Positions 1 to 6,779 of a stretch of DNA of 64,000 nucleotides are shown in pieces. Made by a program: the position numbers and the translations under genes. The notes under the pieces were generated by a model. It ran no database searches and was not told the origin of the DNA. It saw only the letters and a list, made by a program, of their open reading frames with translations. Numbering within the stretch: the stretch's first letter is position 1; each line of letters opens with the position of its first letter. This stretch comes from JALZCH01 sp036387135 (lineage in GTDB: Bacteria > Acidobacteriota > Blastocatellia > Pyrinomonadales > Pyrinomonadaceae), in assembly GCA_036387135.1 (NCBI GenBank), contig DASVUH010000078.1:1-64000 (forward strand), in the 5' to 3' direction.

Positions 1-209
1 TTTGTGCTACCTTCAGTTAAATTCAAATACTCGCGAGCATCCGAAAAAGCCTCTTCGTAGCCTTTGCCGAATTCGCGGTTTAACCGCTGTTTCAGCTCAA
101 ACGGAAGCCGTAAATAACACTCTCGGCAAAACGATTGCCGGGTTCGTTTCTGCTTTCCGCAGCCGCATGTCTCGCCTAAAAAATCCTGTAAAATTTCGGG
201 GTTAGTCAT
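1..209 (-). CDS. Small zinc-finger protein, C-terminus cut by window edge
   Basis: The reading frame is open from the ATG at 207-209 to the left edge, about 69 visible residues. It has a CGCG...CREC four-cysteine cluster followed by a leucine/arginine-rich helical stretch, so zinc binding is likely. The start is only a few bases after the stop of the preceding gene (213-560), which suggests translational coupling in a leftward operon. The first eight residues (MTNPEILQ) are identical to those of the upstream gene because a 25-bp sequence is repeated there. Function is unknown; similar short zinc proteins occur in phages and plasmids. Confidence 0.55.
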   Translation of the reverse strand, partial: MTNPEILQDFLGETCGCGKQKRTRQSFCRECYLRLPFELKQRLNREFGKGYEEAFSDAREYLNLTEGST

Positions 210-562
210 AAATCATTGCCAGCCATCAAAGTATTTGCGAACGAAATCACCCGTAAATTTGTCGTAGCTCGAGCCTGAAATAATCAGATAATCGCCTATG
301 CGGAAGCTAAATTCTTTAATGGATAAATTTGGATCGTTTTTTGGCGGGTTAGCCTTAAACGACAAATGAGCATTTGCGCCGGACAATTCCGCTTCGATTT
401 GAAAGCGGGTAATTCGCTCAAAACCAGCGCTACGTTTTAGCAGATGTGTAATCTCAACCGCCGCTTCAAACGTGCCGTCGAATTTAACCGCTTCAAGTGC
501 CTTTCCTGTGATTTTGATTGTGTTCATTTTTTCATCTTGTAAAATTTCGGGGTTAGTCATAA
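187..562. repeat. 25-bp direct repeat over two start codons (187-211 and 538-562)
   Basis: The same 25 bases occur at 187-211 and 538-562. Each copy covers the ATG and first eight codons of a leftward gene and lies just after the stop codon of the gene before it. The two proteins differ completely after this shared start, so the repeat is not a gene duplication. It may be a recombined translation start, a shared 5' regulatory sequence, or the scar of an insertion. Confidence 0.8.
213..560 (-). CDS. Hypothetical element A protein (115 aa)
   Basis: I do not recognise this family. The ATG at 558-560 follows the preceding stop (566-568) by a few bases, which fits coupling; an internal ATG at 525-527 (MNTIKITG) is an alternative start that leaves out the shared MTNPEILQ leader. 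The protein is soluble, mixed alpha/beta, with no signal peptide or membrane segment, and ends FDGWQ. It is the second-last visible gene of the operon and overlaps nothing downstream. Confidence 0.55.
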   Translation of the reverse strand: MTNPEILQDEKMNTIKITGKALEAVKFDGTFEAAVEITHLLKRSAGFERITRFQIEAELSGANAHLSFKANPPKNDPNLSIKEFSFRIGDYLIISGSSYDKFTGDFVRKYFDGWQ

Positions 563-565
563 TCT

Positions 566-1267
566 TTAGTCCCAGTACGCAAAAAGGTTTTCCCAATCGG
601 GGTAATCTTTTTCGAGAAACGCAGCGGCTTCCGCGCGCTTTTGCTTTTCCAGGTTTTCCCAGCTTTTCCACCATTCCCAATGATTTTCAGAGTCGTACTT
701 TTCCGTAAAAAAGCTCTCCGTAGTGCGAAAAATCTCCTGCTCGCAGTCTTTAACGATTGAGTAAACGGGAGTGATGTTTTTGATCTCGTAGCTGTCCAAT
801 CCTTCCGGTCTTTTATCGCCGGAAAGCCACGTAATTGTGTGAATCGAAAACCGGCGATTGACTGTCAGAGAAGCATCGCGGTCGTAAAACGCGGCTTTGT
901 AGAAAATGCTCGCTCGCACTCTGCTTTTATCGTCGAGCAACCGGTTGTGCATCGAATGATCCGTGGCTTCAAGTTTCCAGCCTTCGGGAAGTTCGACCGA
1001 GACGAACAAATCGTCAATATCGTCGCAGAATTTAACGCCCCAATGATCTTCAAGCTGCTCGCGCGTCGCTCCCGAAATCCGGCGCGGGAATTTACTGCTC
1101 GCTACGAACTCGCGCTGACCGAGCGCCTCCTGGCGCTCGATTCCGCCCGGCGTGGAAGCTGCGATAACATTCGGCAGGTCGCCGCGCACGGCGGCAAGCA
1201 AAGCAGCCGGAGTTATTCCAGGCTCATCATTTCTTTTCGATTTGGGTTTAAAATTTTTATCAAACAT
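566..1267 (-). CDS. Hypothetical element A protein (233 aa)
   Basis: No family recognised. The start ATG at 1265-1267 lies inside the end of the preceding gene (8-bp overlap) and has an AGGAA-type ribosome site, so translation is probably coupled. The N-terminus is basic and disordered-looking (residues 1-15), the middle is mixed, and the C-terminus is rich in Trp, Glu and Lys (HWEWWKSW motif, then a helix). No cysteine cluster or membrane segment. Its place among small zinc and helix-turn-helix proteins suggests an accessory role in element DNA metabolism, but that is context only. Confidence 0.6.
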   Translation of the reverse strand: MFDKNFKPKSKRNDEPGITPAALLAAVRGDLPNVIAASTPGGIERQEALGQREFVASSKFPRRISGATREQLEDHWGVKFCDDIDDLFVSVELPEGWKLEATDHSMHNRLLDDKSRVRASIFYKAAFYDRDASLTVNRRFSIHTITWLSGDKRPEGLDSYEIKNITPVYSIVKDCEQEIFRTTESFFTEKYDSENHWEWWKSWENLEKQKRAEAAAFLEKDYPDWENLFAYWD

Positions 1268-1547
1268 TGTCGTGATTTCCTTCTCGCTTCATTCTGTAAA
1301 TTCTGGTTTTTTGACCCGGCTCAATCCGTACCGGCAAATTCACACGTCGCTCGTAACGGCGATTTGCCATTTCAACCAGACGGTCGTATTTCGCCAGCGT
1401 CGCCGCGTTCGTTCTTTTACTCCGCTTGGCGTTCGAGCGATTCCGGTTCAATCGCCACAAAAGCGTTTGAGCTTCTTTAACCAGCAGGGATTTCGTTAAT
1501 TCGTTAATCATCTTTAACGATCTGCTTTTCTGCCTTCCGCCGTTCAT
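1260..1547 (-). CDS. Small basic protein of element A (95 aa)
   Basis: I chose the ATG at 1545-1547 because it overlaps the preceding stop as ATGA and has GGAG seven bases upstream; an in-frame ATG at 1560-1562 would extend it by five residues. The protein is strongly basic, with long Arg/Lys/Asn-rich helices (RLNRNRSNAKRSKR), typical of nucleic-acid binding, and has no recognised domain. It overlaps the next gene by 8 bp, so three genes here are stitched together by overlapping start and stop codons. Confidence 0.55.
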   Translation of the reverse strand: MNGGRQKSRSLKMINELTKSLLVKEAQTLLWRLNRNRSNAKRSKRTNAATLAKYDRLVEMANRRYERRVNLPVRIEPGQKTRIYRMKREGNHDNV

Positions 1548-1831
1548 CGCCAGACTCCGCATTTGCCTTCAACCGGCTGCCATGAAGTGCCGAGCCCGCG
1601 CGGAGCAATTTTCGCCGGGCGCATGACGCATTCGATCAGCCCGTATTCTTCAAGCGTTTCGAGCGCTCTTATCGTATTGCCGCGCGACGAGCCGATCTCG
1701 CCGACGACCGAGCAGTCTTTGTTTTCACTCAAAAACGAGAGAATTTCTCGCTGCGTTTCGTTTAACCGGCGAGCGCGCGTCTTTTTATCGCTTGCCGGTT
1801 TTACAGCCGTTGCCGTCATTTGTTTGCTCAT
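1544..1831 (-). CDS. Winged-helix DNA-binding protein (95 aa)
   Basis: Residues about 22-68 form a winged helix-turn-helix: an N-terminal LNETQREILSFL helix, a VVGEIGSSRGNTIRALETL recognition region and a YGLIECV wing, as in MarR/IclR-like or replication-associated winged helices. The first 20 residues are basic and disordered. The ORF ends WQPVEGKCGVWR and its stop overlaps the next start. It is likely a transcriptional or replication regulator inside the operon; the exact role cannot be told. Confidence 0.6.
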   Translation of the reverse strand: MSKQMTATAVKPASDKKTRARRLNETQREILSFLSENKDCSVVGEIGSSRGNTIRALETLEEYGLIECVMRPAKIAPRGLGTSWQPVEGKCGVWR

Positions 1832-1848
1832 TTCAAAAAAAACTCCGC

Positions 1849-2400
1849 TTAAAGCGGGTCAAGCCCGATCTCCACACAATCCGCAATGAATCGGTCAATC
1901 TCCTCGATTGAGGAAAGCACTTCCGCGCGACGGCGCAGCTCAACGATTTCTTCGGCACAAACGTCTTCCCAGCACGGCGCGAAAATGTAATGCCGGAGAT
2001 ATTCACCGATTAACCGAATCTCGGCGGCGGTCGGCGGCTGCGCCCCGCGTGATTTGTGCAACAGATAATTTTTAACCGCCGCGCATAAAACACCGGTTTG
2101 TTCATTTCGCCAGTAAAGCGGCAGTTGAAACGGCGCGCGGTAAAGATCGGAAACGGAAAACGCGATTTCTTCCGCCGCGTTGATTCTTACTCCCGTATCG
2201 CGCAGGAATTCGCTTTCGAGAATCGAATCTTTCAGCTTGCAATTGCTGCACACGCCCGGCTTGCTCCAGTTTGGCTGGCAGGCTGCATTGTCCGTGCATC
2301 CGCAAACTGTGCAGATTCTTTCTCCGCAATTTAAGCAGCGGGAATCTATGCTTACGATTTCGGTTTTTGTGCGGCAGTTTTGACAGGTGATTTTGCTCAT
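1849..2400 (-). CDS. Zinc-ribbon protein (183 aa)
   Basis: The ATG at 2398-2400 has a strong GGAGG ribosome site and overlaps the preceding stop as ATGA. The N-terminal 55 residues hold about ten cysteines in CxxC pairs (CQNC, CLNC, CTVCGC, CSNC), forming two treble-clef or rubredoxin-like zinc ribbons. The remaining about 125 residues are helical without a known domain. Such proteins occur in phage replication modules. It directly follows the truncated helicase, with which it may have worked. Confidence 0.6.
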   Translation of the reverse strand: MSKITCQNCRTKTEIVSIDSRCLNCGERICTVCGCTDNAACQPNWSKPGVCSNCKLKDSILESEFLRDTGVRINAAEEIAFSVSDLYRAPFQLPLYWRNEQTGVLCAAVKNYLLHKSRGAQPPTAAEIRLIGEYLRHYIFAPCWEDVCAEEIVELRRRAEVLSSIEEIDRFIADCVEIGLDPL

Positions 2401-2975
2401 CGCGACCTCCGTGATTGTTTTTTCTTGTTTTTGTCGTGCGAAATCGCTGCGAAAAGATTTGGGTTTAATTTGCCGTCTCTGACGCTTTCGTAGTTCGTGA
2501 TAAATAAGCCGGTGCGAAGACCTGTTCCGCTGCACTCTGGGCAATGAGTGCTGCTGCAAGCCACTTCGCCGGTGCCCGAACAATATCCGCAATTCAATTC
2601 TTCGGTGCGACGGACGAAAATTATTTCAAGTCCGAGCATCGCGGCGTCCCGCTTAAATTCCTGACGAACTCCGAGAGGCGCCACAATCAAGCCGCGACCG
2701 CCGCCGATTTTTTCTAAAACGAGGCGGAGAATTTCTAGTTGCTGGACGGATTTGCCGAGACCGAAACTTTCAAACAAAGCTCGCCGCCCGCCCCGCACAG
2801 CCCAGCGAACGCAGGCTTTCTGATGCGGCTTGAGCAAAGGATTAATTTCATCATCGGTTATGTCGAAACCTGCGGGCTGCGCAATACAGGCTTTTTTTCT
2901 GACAAATTCCAGATACTCGGCTACGGCTACATTTTCCTTGCGCTTTACAGCAGTTTGTTGTAGTTTTTGTGACAT
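2397..2975 (-). CDS. Truncated phage-type SF2/SNF2 helicase, N-terminal part only (192 aa)
   Basis: Residues 47-115 match the start of phage SNF2-like helicases: LLKPHQKACVRWAV (Q-motif area), Walker A FGLGKS at 71-76, then LIVAPLGVRQEF (motif Ia). A cysteine-rich insert (C129, C132, C140, C145, C148, with CSGTG repeats like DnaJ) precedes FITNYESVRDGKL. The family then continues into the DEAH box and helicase domain 2, but here the protein ends in a short basic tail. Full-length relatives are normally 450 or more residues. It could be a decayed helicase or a reduced ATP-binding protein; the ATGA overlap with the next gene argues it is still translated. Confidence 0.65.
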   Translation of the reverse strand: MSQKLQQTAVKRKENVAVAEYLEFVRKKACIAQPAGFDITDDEINPLLKPHQKACVRWAVRGGRRALFESFGLGKSVQQLEILRLVLEKIGGGRGLIVAPLGVRQEFKRDAAMLGLEIIFVRRTEELNCGYCSGTGEVACSSTHCPECSGTGLRTGLFITNYESVRDGKLNPNLFAAISHDKNKKKQSRRSR

Positions 2976-3035
2976 AGTAATTGATTCCCTCGGCTGAAAT
3001 CAGAGTTTGCAGCTCTGATTCAGCCTTTATTTTTG

Positions 3036-3305
3036 TTAATTCAAAACGGCTCTCGCATATTTCAGAGCCGTATCGAGACAGCGAATCTGGTTTTCGCGGT
3101 TCGGCAAAAAGAGACTTCCGCCCTCACAAATTTCAAAAACGAGCGCGGCATGCGTATGAGCCGAGCCGCTGCAAAGTGTTAAAGCAATCGAAAATTCATT
3201 TGCGCCCGGTTGCAGCAGATTGACGATATTGTTCGCCGCGAGCCGCCGTTCGGCGTTAGCGATAATTAGTTCGGGCGTCGGATTGTCTTTTAATTTGACG
3301 TGCAT
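3036..3305 (-). CDS. Hypothetical small protein (89 aa)
   Basis: The reading frame extends upstream, but the region above 3305 is the structured element R1, so I place the start at ATG 3303-3305 (MHVKLKDNP). No good ribosome site precedes this ATG. A good one (AAAGGAAAGGAG) lies further upstream, ahead of a possible 23-codon TTG leader ORF that overlaps this start and could couple translation to it. The sequence is mixed alpha/beta (LCSGSAHTHAALVFEIC) with no recognised domain. Confidence 0.45.
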   Translation of the reverse strand: MHVKLKDNPTPELIIANAERRLAANNIVNLLQPGANEFSIALTLCSGSAHTHAALVFEICEGGSLFLPNRENQIRCLDTALKYARAVLN

Positions 3306-3405
3306 TTTATTTTTTGGAGCGGTTGAAACCCGGTCAGAGTCAAAACCGCTCCGCCTAGCAAGAGAAAAACTCCTTTCCTTTAAAAATTTGCTGCCTAACC
3401 AAGCG

Positions 3406-3524
3406 TTTCCGCTTGTTTGGAGATTGGCTTTAATGCGCGGGGAAAACCTGAAAAGCCGATTGAAGCTGAAAAGCCGCATCATTTCCCGGCAAGCTGCAAA
3501 GACCAATTTCCAAAGAAACGGAAA
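3406..3524 (-). repeat. Foldback element R1 (22-nt imperfect arms), paralogue of R2
   Basis: Arms 3406-3427 and 3503-3524 pair over 19 of 22 positions around a 75-nt interior. The same architecture recurs at 5085-5229. Four arm positions differ between R1 and R2 but are matched on the opposite arm in each copy, so pairing is preserved. Both copies are followed on the minus strand by the same purine-rich ribosome-site sequence and then a leftward gene. Inside R1, ATGCG and GGGAAA could pair with later CGCAT and TTTCCC in an interleaved, pseudoknot-like order. This is likely an RNA leader or intercistronic regulatory structure. Confidence 0.6.
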
Positions 3525-3630
3525 AACTCATTCAAAACCCGGCAGTTTTTGTGCGACCCGGATAATTTCGCCAGCCGAATCTCCGCAAGCCCAAACTCCC
3601 CGCTGACCTTGTACTTGAGCTAAATAATCG

Positions 3631-4191
3631 TCAGACCGTTTTCTTACCAATATTTTCATCACTGACACCCGCTTCAAAACCCTGAATTTCAATCAAATAA
3701 TCAATCAGAAACTGAGCCGCCTCGCGCGAGCACTCGTCGTAACCGCAGCCCAAAACCGCTCGGCTCGATTGGTCTATGTTTTTGAGTCCGAGATTTTTCG
3801 CAAGCTTGCGCAGGATGGTTAGCTGTTCGGTTCCGACCAATTCAGAAACGGTCTGCGCCAGCGGGTTGAAGCGAATGTTTTCAGGCATTTCCGGGAGCAT
3901 CTTATAAATCCGCAGCGCCAATTTATGCTCGCAGCGGTAGTTCCGGTGCTTCATCGCGCCTTCCTGTAAAAACAGCGCGCAGTTACAACTGATCTGCTTG
4001 AATGCGTTTTGCTTCAAAGTTGTTTTGGTCGCCGCGCCGTCCGTTTCCTCGGCTTCGAGCGAATACGTCGAATCGTCGAGCTTTGTGAACTTGCCGACCG
4101 CCGCGATAAAACGCGCCCGACGGAGCAATTCATCCTTTGTCGGAATCTCGACTCTTTCCAGTTCGGCTGTAGCTGTTTTTCTAATAACCAT
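3631..4191 (-). CDS. SWIM-type zinc-finger protein (186 aa)
   Basis: Residues about 70-98 contain a CNC pair followed by YRCEH, the CxC...CxH pattern of SWIM zinc fingers, which bind DNA or proteins in bacterial mobile elements. The C-terminal half is helical and ends SDENIGKKTV. The start ATG at 4189-4191 is five bases after the preceding stop, which suggests coupling. Element B carries an unrelated-length SWIM protein as well (18097-18408). The role is unknown; an accessory factor of replication or partitioning is possible. Confidence 0.6.
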   Translation of the reverse strand: MVIRKTATAELERVEIPTKDELLRRARFIAAVGKFTKLDDSTYSLEAEETDGAATKTTLKQNAFKQISCNCALFLQEGAMKHRNYRCEHKLALRIYKMLPEMPENIRFNPLAQTVSELVGTEQLTILRKLAKNLGLKNIDQSSRAVLGCGYDECSREAAQFLIDYLIEIQGFEAGVSDENIGKKTV

Positions 4192-4196
4192 AACCG

Positions 4197-4661
4197 TTAA
4201 AAGCCGATGAATTGTCCGATAATGAAAGCCGCAAAGATTGCCGCGAGCACTGCTCCGAAGAAAAGCGCTCTGCCTTGCAAGATCTCGCTCATCGGAATTG
4301 CGCCGTTGTTTCGTTCCGCAATTTCCTGCTCGAAACGGCAGGAAATGTTTCGACGAGACCGGGCGACAAAATTCAAAATTGAAAGCTCGGATTTTGCGAC
4401 AGGAGCAGGCGGCAATATGTTTTCATTGCTTTTATTTTTGGAAAAACAATAACCGCAGGATTCGCCGCGAACAGCCGGGCTGACTCCGCAGGATGCGCAA
4501 TCAATCATCTCGCTTGCCGCTGAAGCTTTGGTTAAATTGAGAATCAATGCTTCATCGTTTTCTAACCGCCGCACAAAACCGTAATGCTGGTTGTAGCGAA
4601 GCTCTTTGAATTTAACGCGCGCCAGGATGCGCGATTGATTTAATTTGGTTCGTTGGGTCAT
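4197..4661 (-). CDS. Cys-containing tail-anchored membrane protein (154 aa)
   Basis: The start is ATG 4659-4661 with AGGAG seven bases upstream; the longer open frame is rejected because it runs through the neighbouring gene. A CASCG...CGYC pair around residues 55-70 suggests a small zinc knuckle. The last 23 residues (FFGAVLAAIFAAFIIG) form one membrane helix at the extreme C-terminus, so the protein is probably anchored with its body in the cytoplasm. No known family. It lies 16 bp after 4678-5055 and five bases before the SWIM gene. Confidence 0.55.
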   Translation of the reverse strand: MTQRTKLNQSRILARVKFKELRYNQHYGFVRRLENDEALILNLTKASAASEMIDCASCGVSPAVRGESCGYCFSKNKSNENILPPAPVAKSELSILNFVARSRRNISCRFEQEIAERNNGAIPMSEILQGRALFFGAVLAAIFAAFIIGQFIGF

Positions 4662-4677
4662 ATTCACTCCTGTTTTT

Positions 4678-5055
4678 TTAAGTTGTCCGGCGATTGGGCA
4701 TTTGGTGGACGCTTCCGCCTGACGCGGGAAGTTCGTCGCCGTAGATTTCTCGCTCGGAATGTAGTTCAATCGCGCGTTTGGAAGCCTTTGCCTTGAACCT
4801 GTAATGCGTGCCGACTTGAATAAAACAGCCGCGCAAAACGCCCAAATGGACGAATTCCATAATTTTGTCCCGACCGATTGCCTTCTGCATATAAGCGGAA
4901 AGCTGCGAAGGAGAAAGATCGTAAGGCTCGTCGTCGAAGTCTCCCGAAGCGAGCATCTTGCGCTCTTCGGCAATTCCGCGTTTTACCTCTTCGCGGATAA
5001 ACTGTTTTATGGACGCACCCAGTTCTCCGAGATTTTGTAAAAAATCGTTCGCCAT
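4678..5055 (-). CDS. Hypothetical protein, first gene of the leftward operon (125 aa)
   Basis: ATG 5053-5055 follows AAAGGAAAGAGAG, a good ribosome site at the end of foldback element R2. The protein starts with an acidic/basic helix (SIKQFIREEVKRG) and has a middle segment YDLSPSQLSAYMQKAIGRDKI that looks like a helix-turn-helix or excisionase-type fold (a GVLRGCFIQVGTHYRF wing). No family can be named. As the first gene after R2 it is the likely target if R2 regulates the operon. Confidence 0.5.
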   Translation of the reverse strand: MANDFLQNLGELGASIKQFIREEVKRGIAEERKMLASGDFDDEPYDLSPSQLSAYMQKAIGRDKIMEFVHLGVLRGCFIQVGTHYRFKAKASKRAIELHSEREIYGDELPASGGSVHQMPNRRTT

Positions 5056-5084
5056 AAATTCTCTCTTTCCTTTAAATCCAAGCC

Positions 5085-5229
5085 TTTCCGCTTGTGGCTC
5101 GATTGGTTTTTAAATGCCGGAGTTTGTTTGCTTTGCCGAAACAGCCGAGGTGTCCGAAATTTCTCTCTGGCACAAAGGGTGTTTGCTTTGCCAACAAGCT
5201 GCCAAAACCAATCGAGGCAGAAACGGAAA
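5085..5229 (-). repeat. Foldback element R2 (26-nt arms) upstream of the operon
   Basis: Arms 5085-5110 and 5204-5229 pair over 23 of 26 positions. The 93-nt interior carries a 13-bp direct repeat (TGTTTGCTTTGCC at 5125-5137 and 5180-5192). Both mismatched arm positions near the tip of the stem are the same as in R1, while the changed positions are compensated. On the minus strand it forms the 5' leader of gene 4678-5055, with the ribosome site immediately after the stem. A riboregulator, protein-binding leader or DNA cruciform are all possible. Confidence 0.6.
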
Positions 5230-5240
5230 ATTTTCAAAGA

Positions 5241-5775
5241 TGCCGTCTCTCCGGCTGTCAAGTCTGATTTTCACGCTGGCTGACTTTCGCCTCTGGTTAA
5301 AATGCACAGCTTTAGCGTCCTGTGCTGCTGGCTAGTCACTTTTCCTTCGGTTTTGTCACGATTCGCGCAGTTCTTCGAGTTGCGAACTCTACTCACCGAT
5401 AGAATCGTCAAGAATCAACCGCAGTTAATCCGCCTACTGCTAGCCCATCGGAATCTTTTAAATACCTTTGTGAAAGCTGAACTCGCTGCCATAGCTTTTA
5501 CCGCCGGACTTGCGATTCGAGGACTTCGGTAACGTCCTAAAAAGGACTTCCTTTGCCGCCTCTATTCAGCTTTCGTTTTCCCTCGTTGGGGAAATTTTCA
5601 AAATTTGTCGGGAGCGGCGAGTGCTATTACATCCGTCAACGAATGAAACGACCTGACAAGAGCAGGTGCTGCACGACGGGTTTGGCAGGGAGGAAACGAA
5701 ACCTCTTACATCTGCCACTCGGCGCTCCCCTATTTAAGCGATTGCACAGTACTTCGGCGTTGTCGCTTAAACTTT
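5241..5775 (+). ncRNA. Candidate large structured non-coding RNA (gene-free region)
   Basis: No convincing gene lies between 5056 and 5896. The stretch holds many nested pairings. A 13/14-bp stem 5610-5623/5716-5729 encloses CCGTC/GACGG (5633/5675), which contains ACCTG/CAGGT (5651/5663), plus GGCAG/CTGCC (5684/5712) around GAGG/CCTC (5690/5702). Further stems are GCACAG/CTGTGC (5304/5320), GAGTT/AACTC (5377/5385), CCGAT/ATCGG (5396/5447) enclosing GCAGT/ACTGC (5421/5436), AAAGCT/AGCTTT (5473/5493), TTTCCC/GGGAAA (5577/5589) and a perfect 9-bp stem 5733-5741/5763-5771. Three C(TTCG)G motifs on the plus strand favour plus transcription. A replication origin is the alternative. Confidence 0.4.
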
Positions 5776-5784
5776 TCAAAAATC

Positions 5785-5861
5785 TTTAAAAAATGGCGGC
5801 GCTGATTCTGACGCATAGCGCCTTTTCTGCTTAAATCGCTCGCGATGCGTCAAGCGCCGCC
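5785..5861 (-). terminator. Rho-independent terminator after the CII/XRE-like gene
   Basis: Arms 5795-5803/5853-5861 (9 bp) and 5809-5816/5845-5852 (8 bp), separated by a 5-nt bulge, make a long GC-rich stem. On the minus strand it is followed by a T-rich tract (5794 down to about 5785). It lies 36 bp after the stop of 5897-6397 and separates that gene from the structured region. Confidence 0.75.
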
Positions 5862-5896
5862 CCAGTCAACAGGAGGAACAACTTTTCCTGAATCCT

Positions 5897-6397
5897 TCAT
5901 AATTCACGATTGCCGCTCGCCGCCACGGCGGCTTTCGCGTTCGTCAAACAATTTTTTTCTTCGTCCAGAATGACTCTGCGAATGTCGTTAAAAAGAAGAC
6001 CGCGCTCGTTGCAGTTCAATTGTTGATTTGCTCTTGCAATAATTTGCGCAAAAGTTTCTTCAAATTCGCGGAGCATCGCCGCTGCGGGCGACTCGTCGCT
6101 TGCGTTTCCGTTCAAAGCGCGACTTTCGGCTCTTACGCCCGCAAGATACAGATCGAGAATTCGCGCCTTTTCGGGAATTCTTTTTTCCATCGCGCAGAGC
6201 AGCATGACTGAAATCGCAATGGGGAGATTCCGACCGTTATTGGCGTTAAACCAGCTACTCAGTGTTGATTCGCTGCGCCCCAATTCCTCGCTCAAATCCT
6301 TTTGATCGCCGTAGGAAAGCAGCTTGCCGAGAAACTGCTCAATGTCGGTTTGCGAAACCTGCCGGTAAATTAAATTGTTTCGCTCGTCGCTTTTCAT
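5897..6397 (-). CDS. CII/XRE-like helix-turn-helix regulator (166 aa)
   Basis: Residues about 25-60 (DQKDLSEELGRSESTLSSWF) form a lambda-repressor-type helix-turn-helix, and the overall layout resembles phage CII-type regulators. The rest is helical, with a possible oligomerisation helix near the C-terminus. I use ATG 6395-6397 rather than the TTG six codons upstream. Terminator 5795-5861 follows. It sits between the RHH control region and the structured region, so it may regulate the leftward operon or the structured RNA. Confidence 0.6.
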   Translation of the reverse strand: MKSDERNNLIYRQVSQTDIEQFLGKLLSYGDQKDLSEELGRSESTLSSWFNANNGRNLPIAISVMLLCAMEKRIPEKARILDLYLAGVRAESRALNGNASDESPAAAMLREFEETFAQIIARANQQLNCNERGLLFNDIRRVILDEEKNCLTNAKAAVAASGNREL

Positions 6398-6496
6398 GTG
6401 TATTTTCAGGCTCAACTAACACTAGGAATTATTTGAAATCTCGTTTACATTGACCTCATGCCGGTGATTAAACAGTTTCAATTGCGAATCTCACCT

Positions 6497-6685
6497 TTAT
6501 TCGGCAAGTGCCCCAGCAAAAGATTGTTGTGTCGAATTAATCGGAATTTCAGTTTTGTGATAATGATCTTCAAGAATTTTGACGATTTGCTCGTTTTCGC
6601 TTCGCCGCTCCTTTGCAGCTTCAGTTTTTATTTTTTGAGCCAGGTCGAGCGGCATTCTCAGCGATCTTGTATGAATTGGTTCCAT
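6497..6685 (-). CDS. Arc-like ribbon-helix-helix repressor (62 aa)
   Basis: ATG 6683-6685 has AAAGGAGAC upstream. Residues 5-45 fit the Arc/MetJ ribbon-helix-helix fold: TRSLRMPLDLAQKIKTEA beta strand and helix A, then SENEQIVKILEDHY helix B. Such proteins act as dimers binding short inverted repeats. A sigma-70 promoter and two TTGGTGT-N7-ACACCAA operators lie directly upstream, so autoregulation and control of the divergent gene are likely. Confidence 0.7.
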   Translation of the reverse strand: MEPIHTRSLRMPLDLAQKIKTEAAKERRSENEQIVKILEDHYHKTEIPINSTQQSFAGALAE

Positions 6686-6693
6686 GTGTCTCC

Positions 6694-6761
6694 TTTGGTG
6701 TCGTTTCAACACCAAAACAATATAAAGCAGAATTGGTGTTAAGTCAACACCAAATTGGTGT
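6694..6761. promoter_or_regulatory. Operator array TTGGTGT-N7-ACACCAA (two dyads plus a half site)
   Basis: Dyad O1 is 6694-6716 (arms 6695-6701 and 6709-6715) and dyad O2 is 6733-6753 (arms 6733-6739 and 6747-6753), with the same 7-nt spacer. A further half site TTGGTGT lies at 6755-6761. The array fills the space between two divergent ribbon-helix-helix genes and overlaps the leftward promoter, so it is the probable binding site of one or both. Confidence 0.75.
6719..6747 (-). promoter_or_regulatory. Sigma-70 promoter for the Arc-like gene
   Basis: On the minus strand TTGACT (6747-6742) is followed after exactly 17 nt by TATATT (6724-6719). O2 covers the -35 box and O1 lies around the start point, the classic layout of a repressed promoter. 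Confidence 0.75.
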
Positions 6762-6779
6762 GAAAAAAACTTCTTGAAA

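Noticed and set aside
3306..3506. Extended N-terminus for gene 3036-3305
   Set aside because: The extra residues run through foldback R1 and show no domain pattern, so they are probably untranslated leader.
5302..5789. Short plus-strand frames in the structured region
   Set aside because: They lack ribosome sites and known domains and overlap the paired arms; the region is better explained as RNA or origin.
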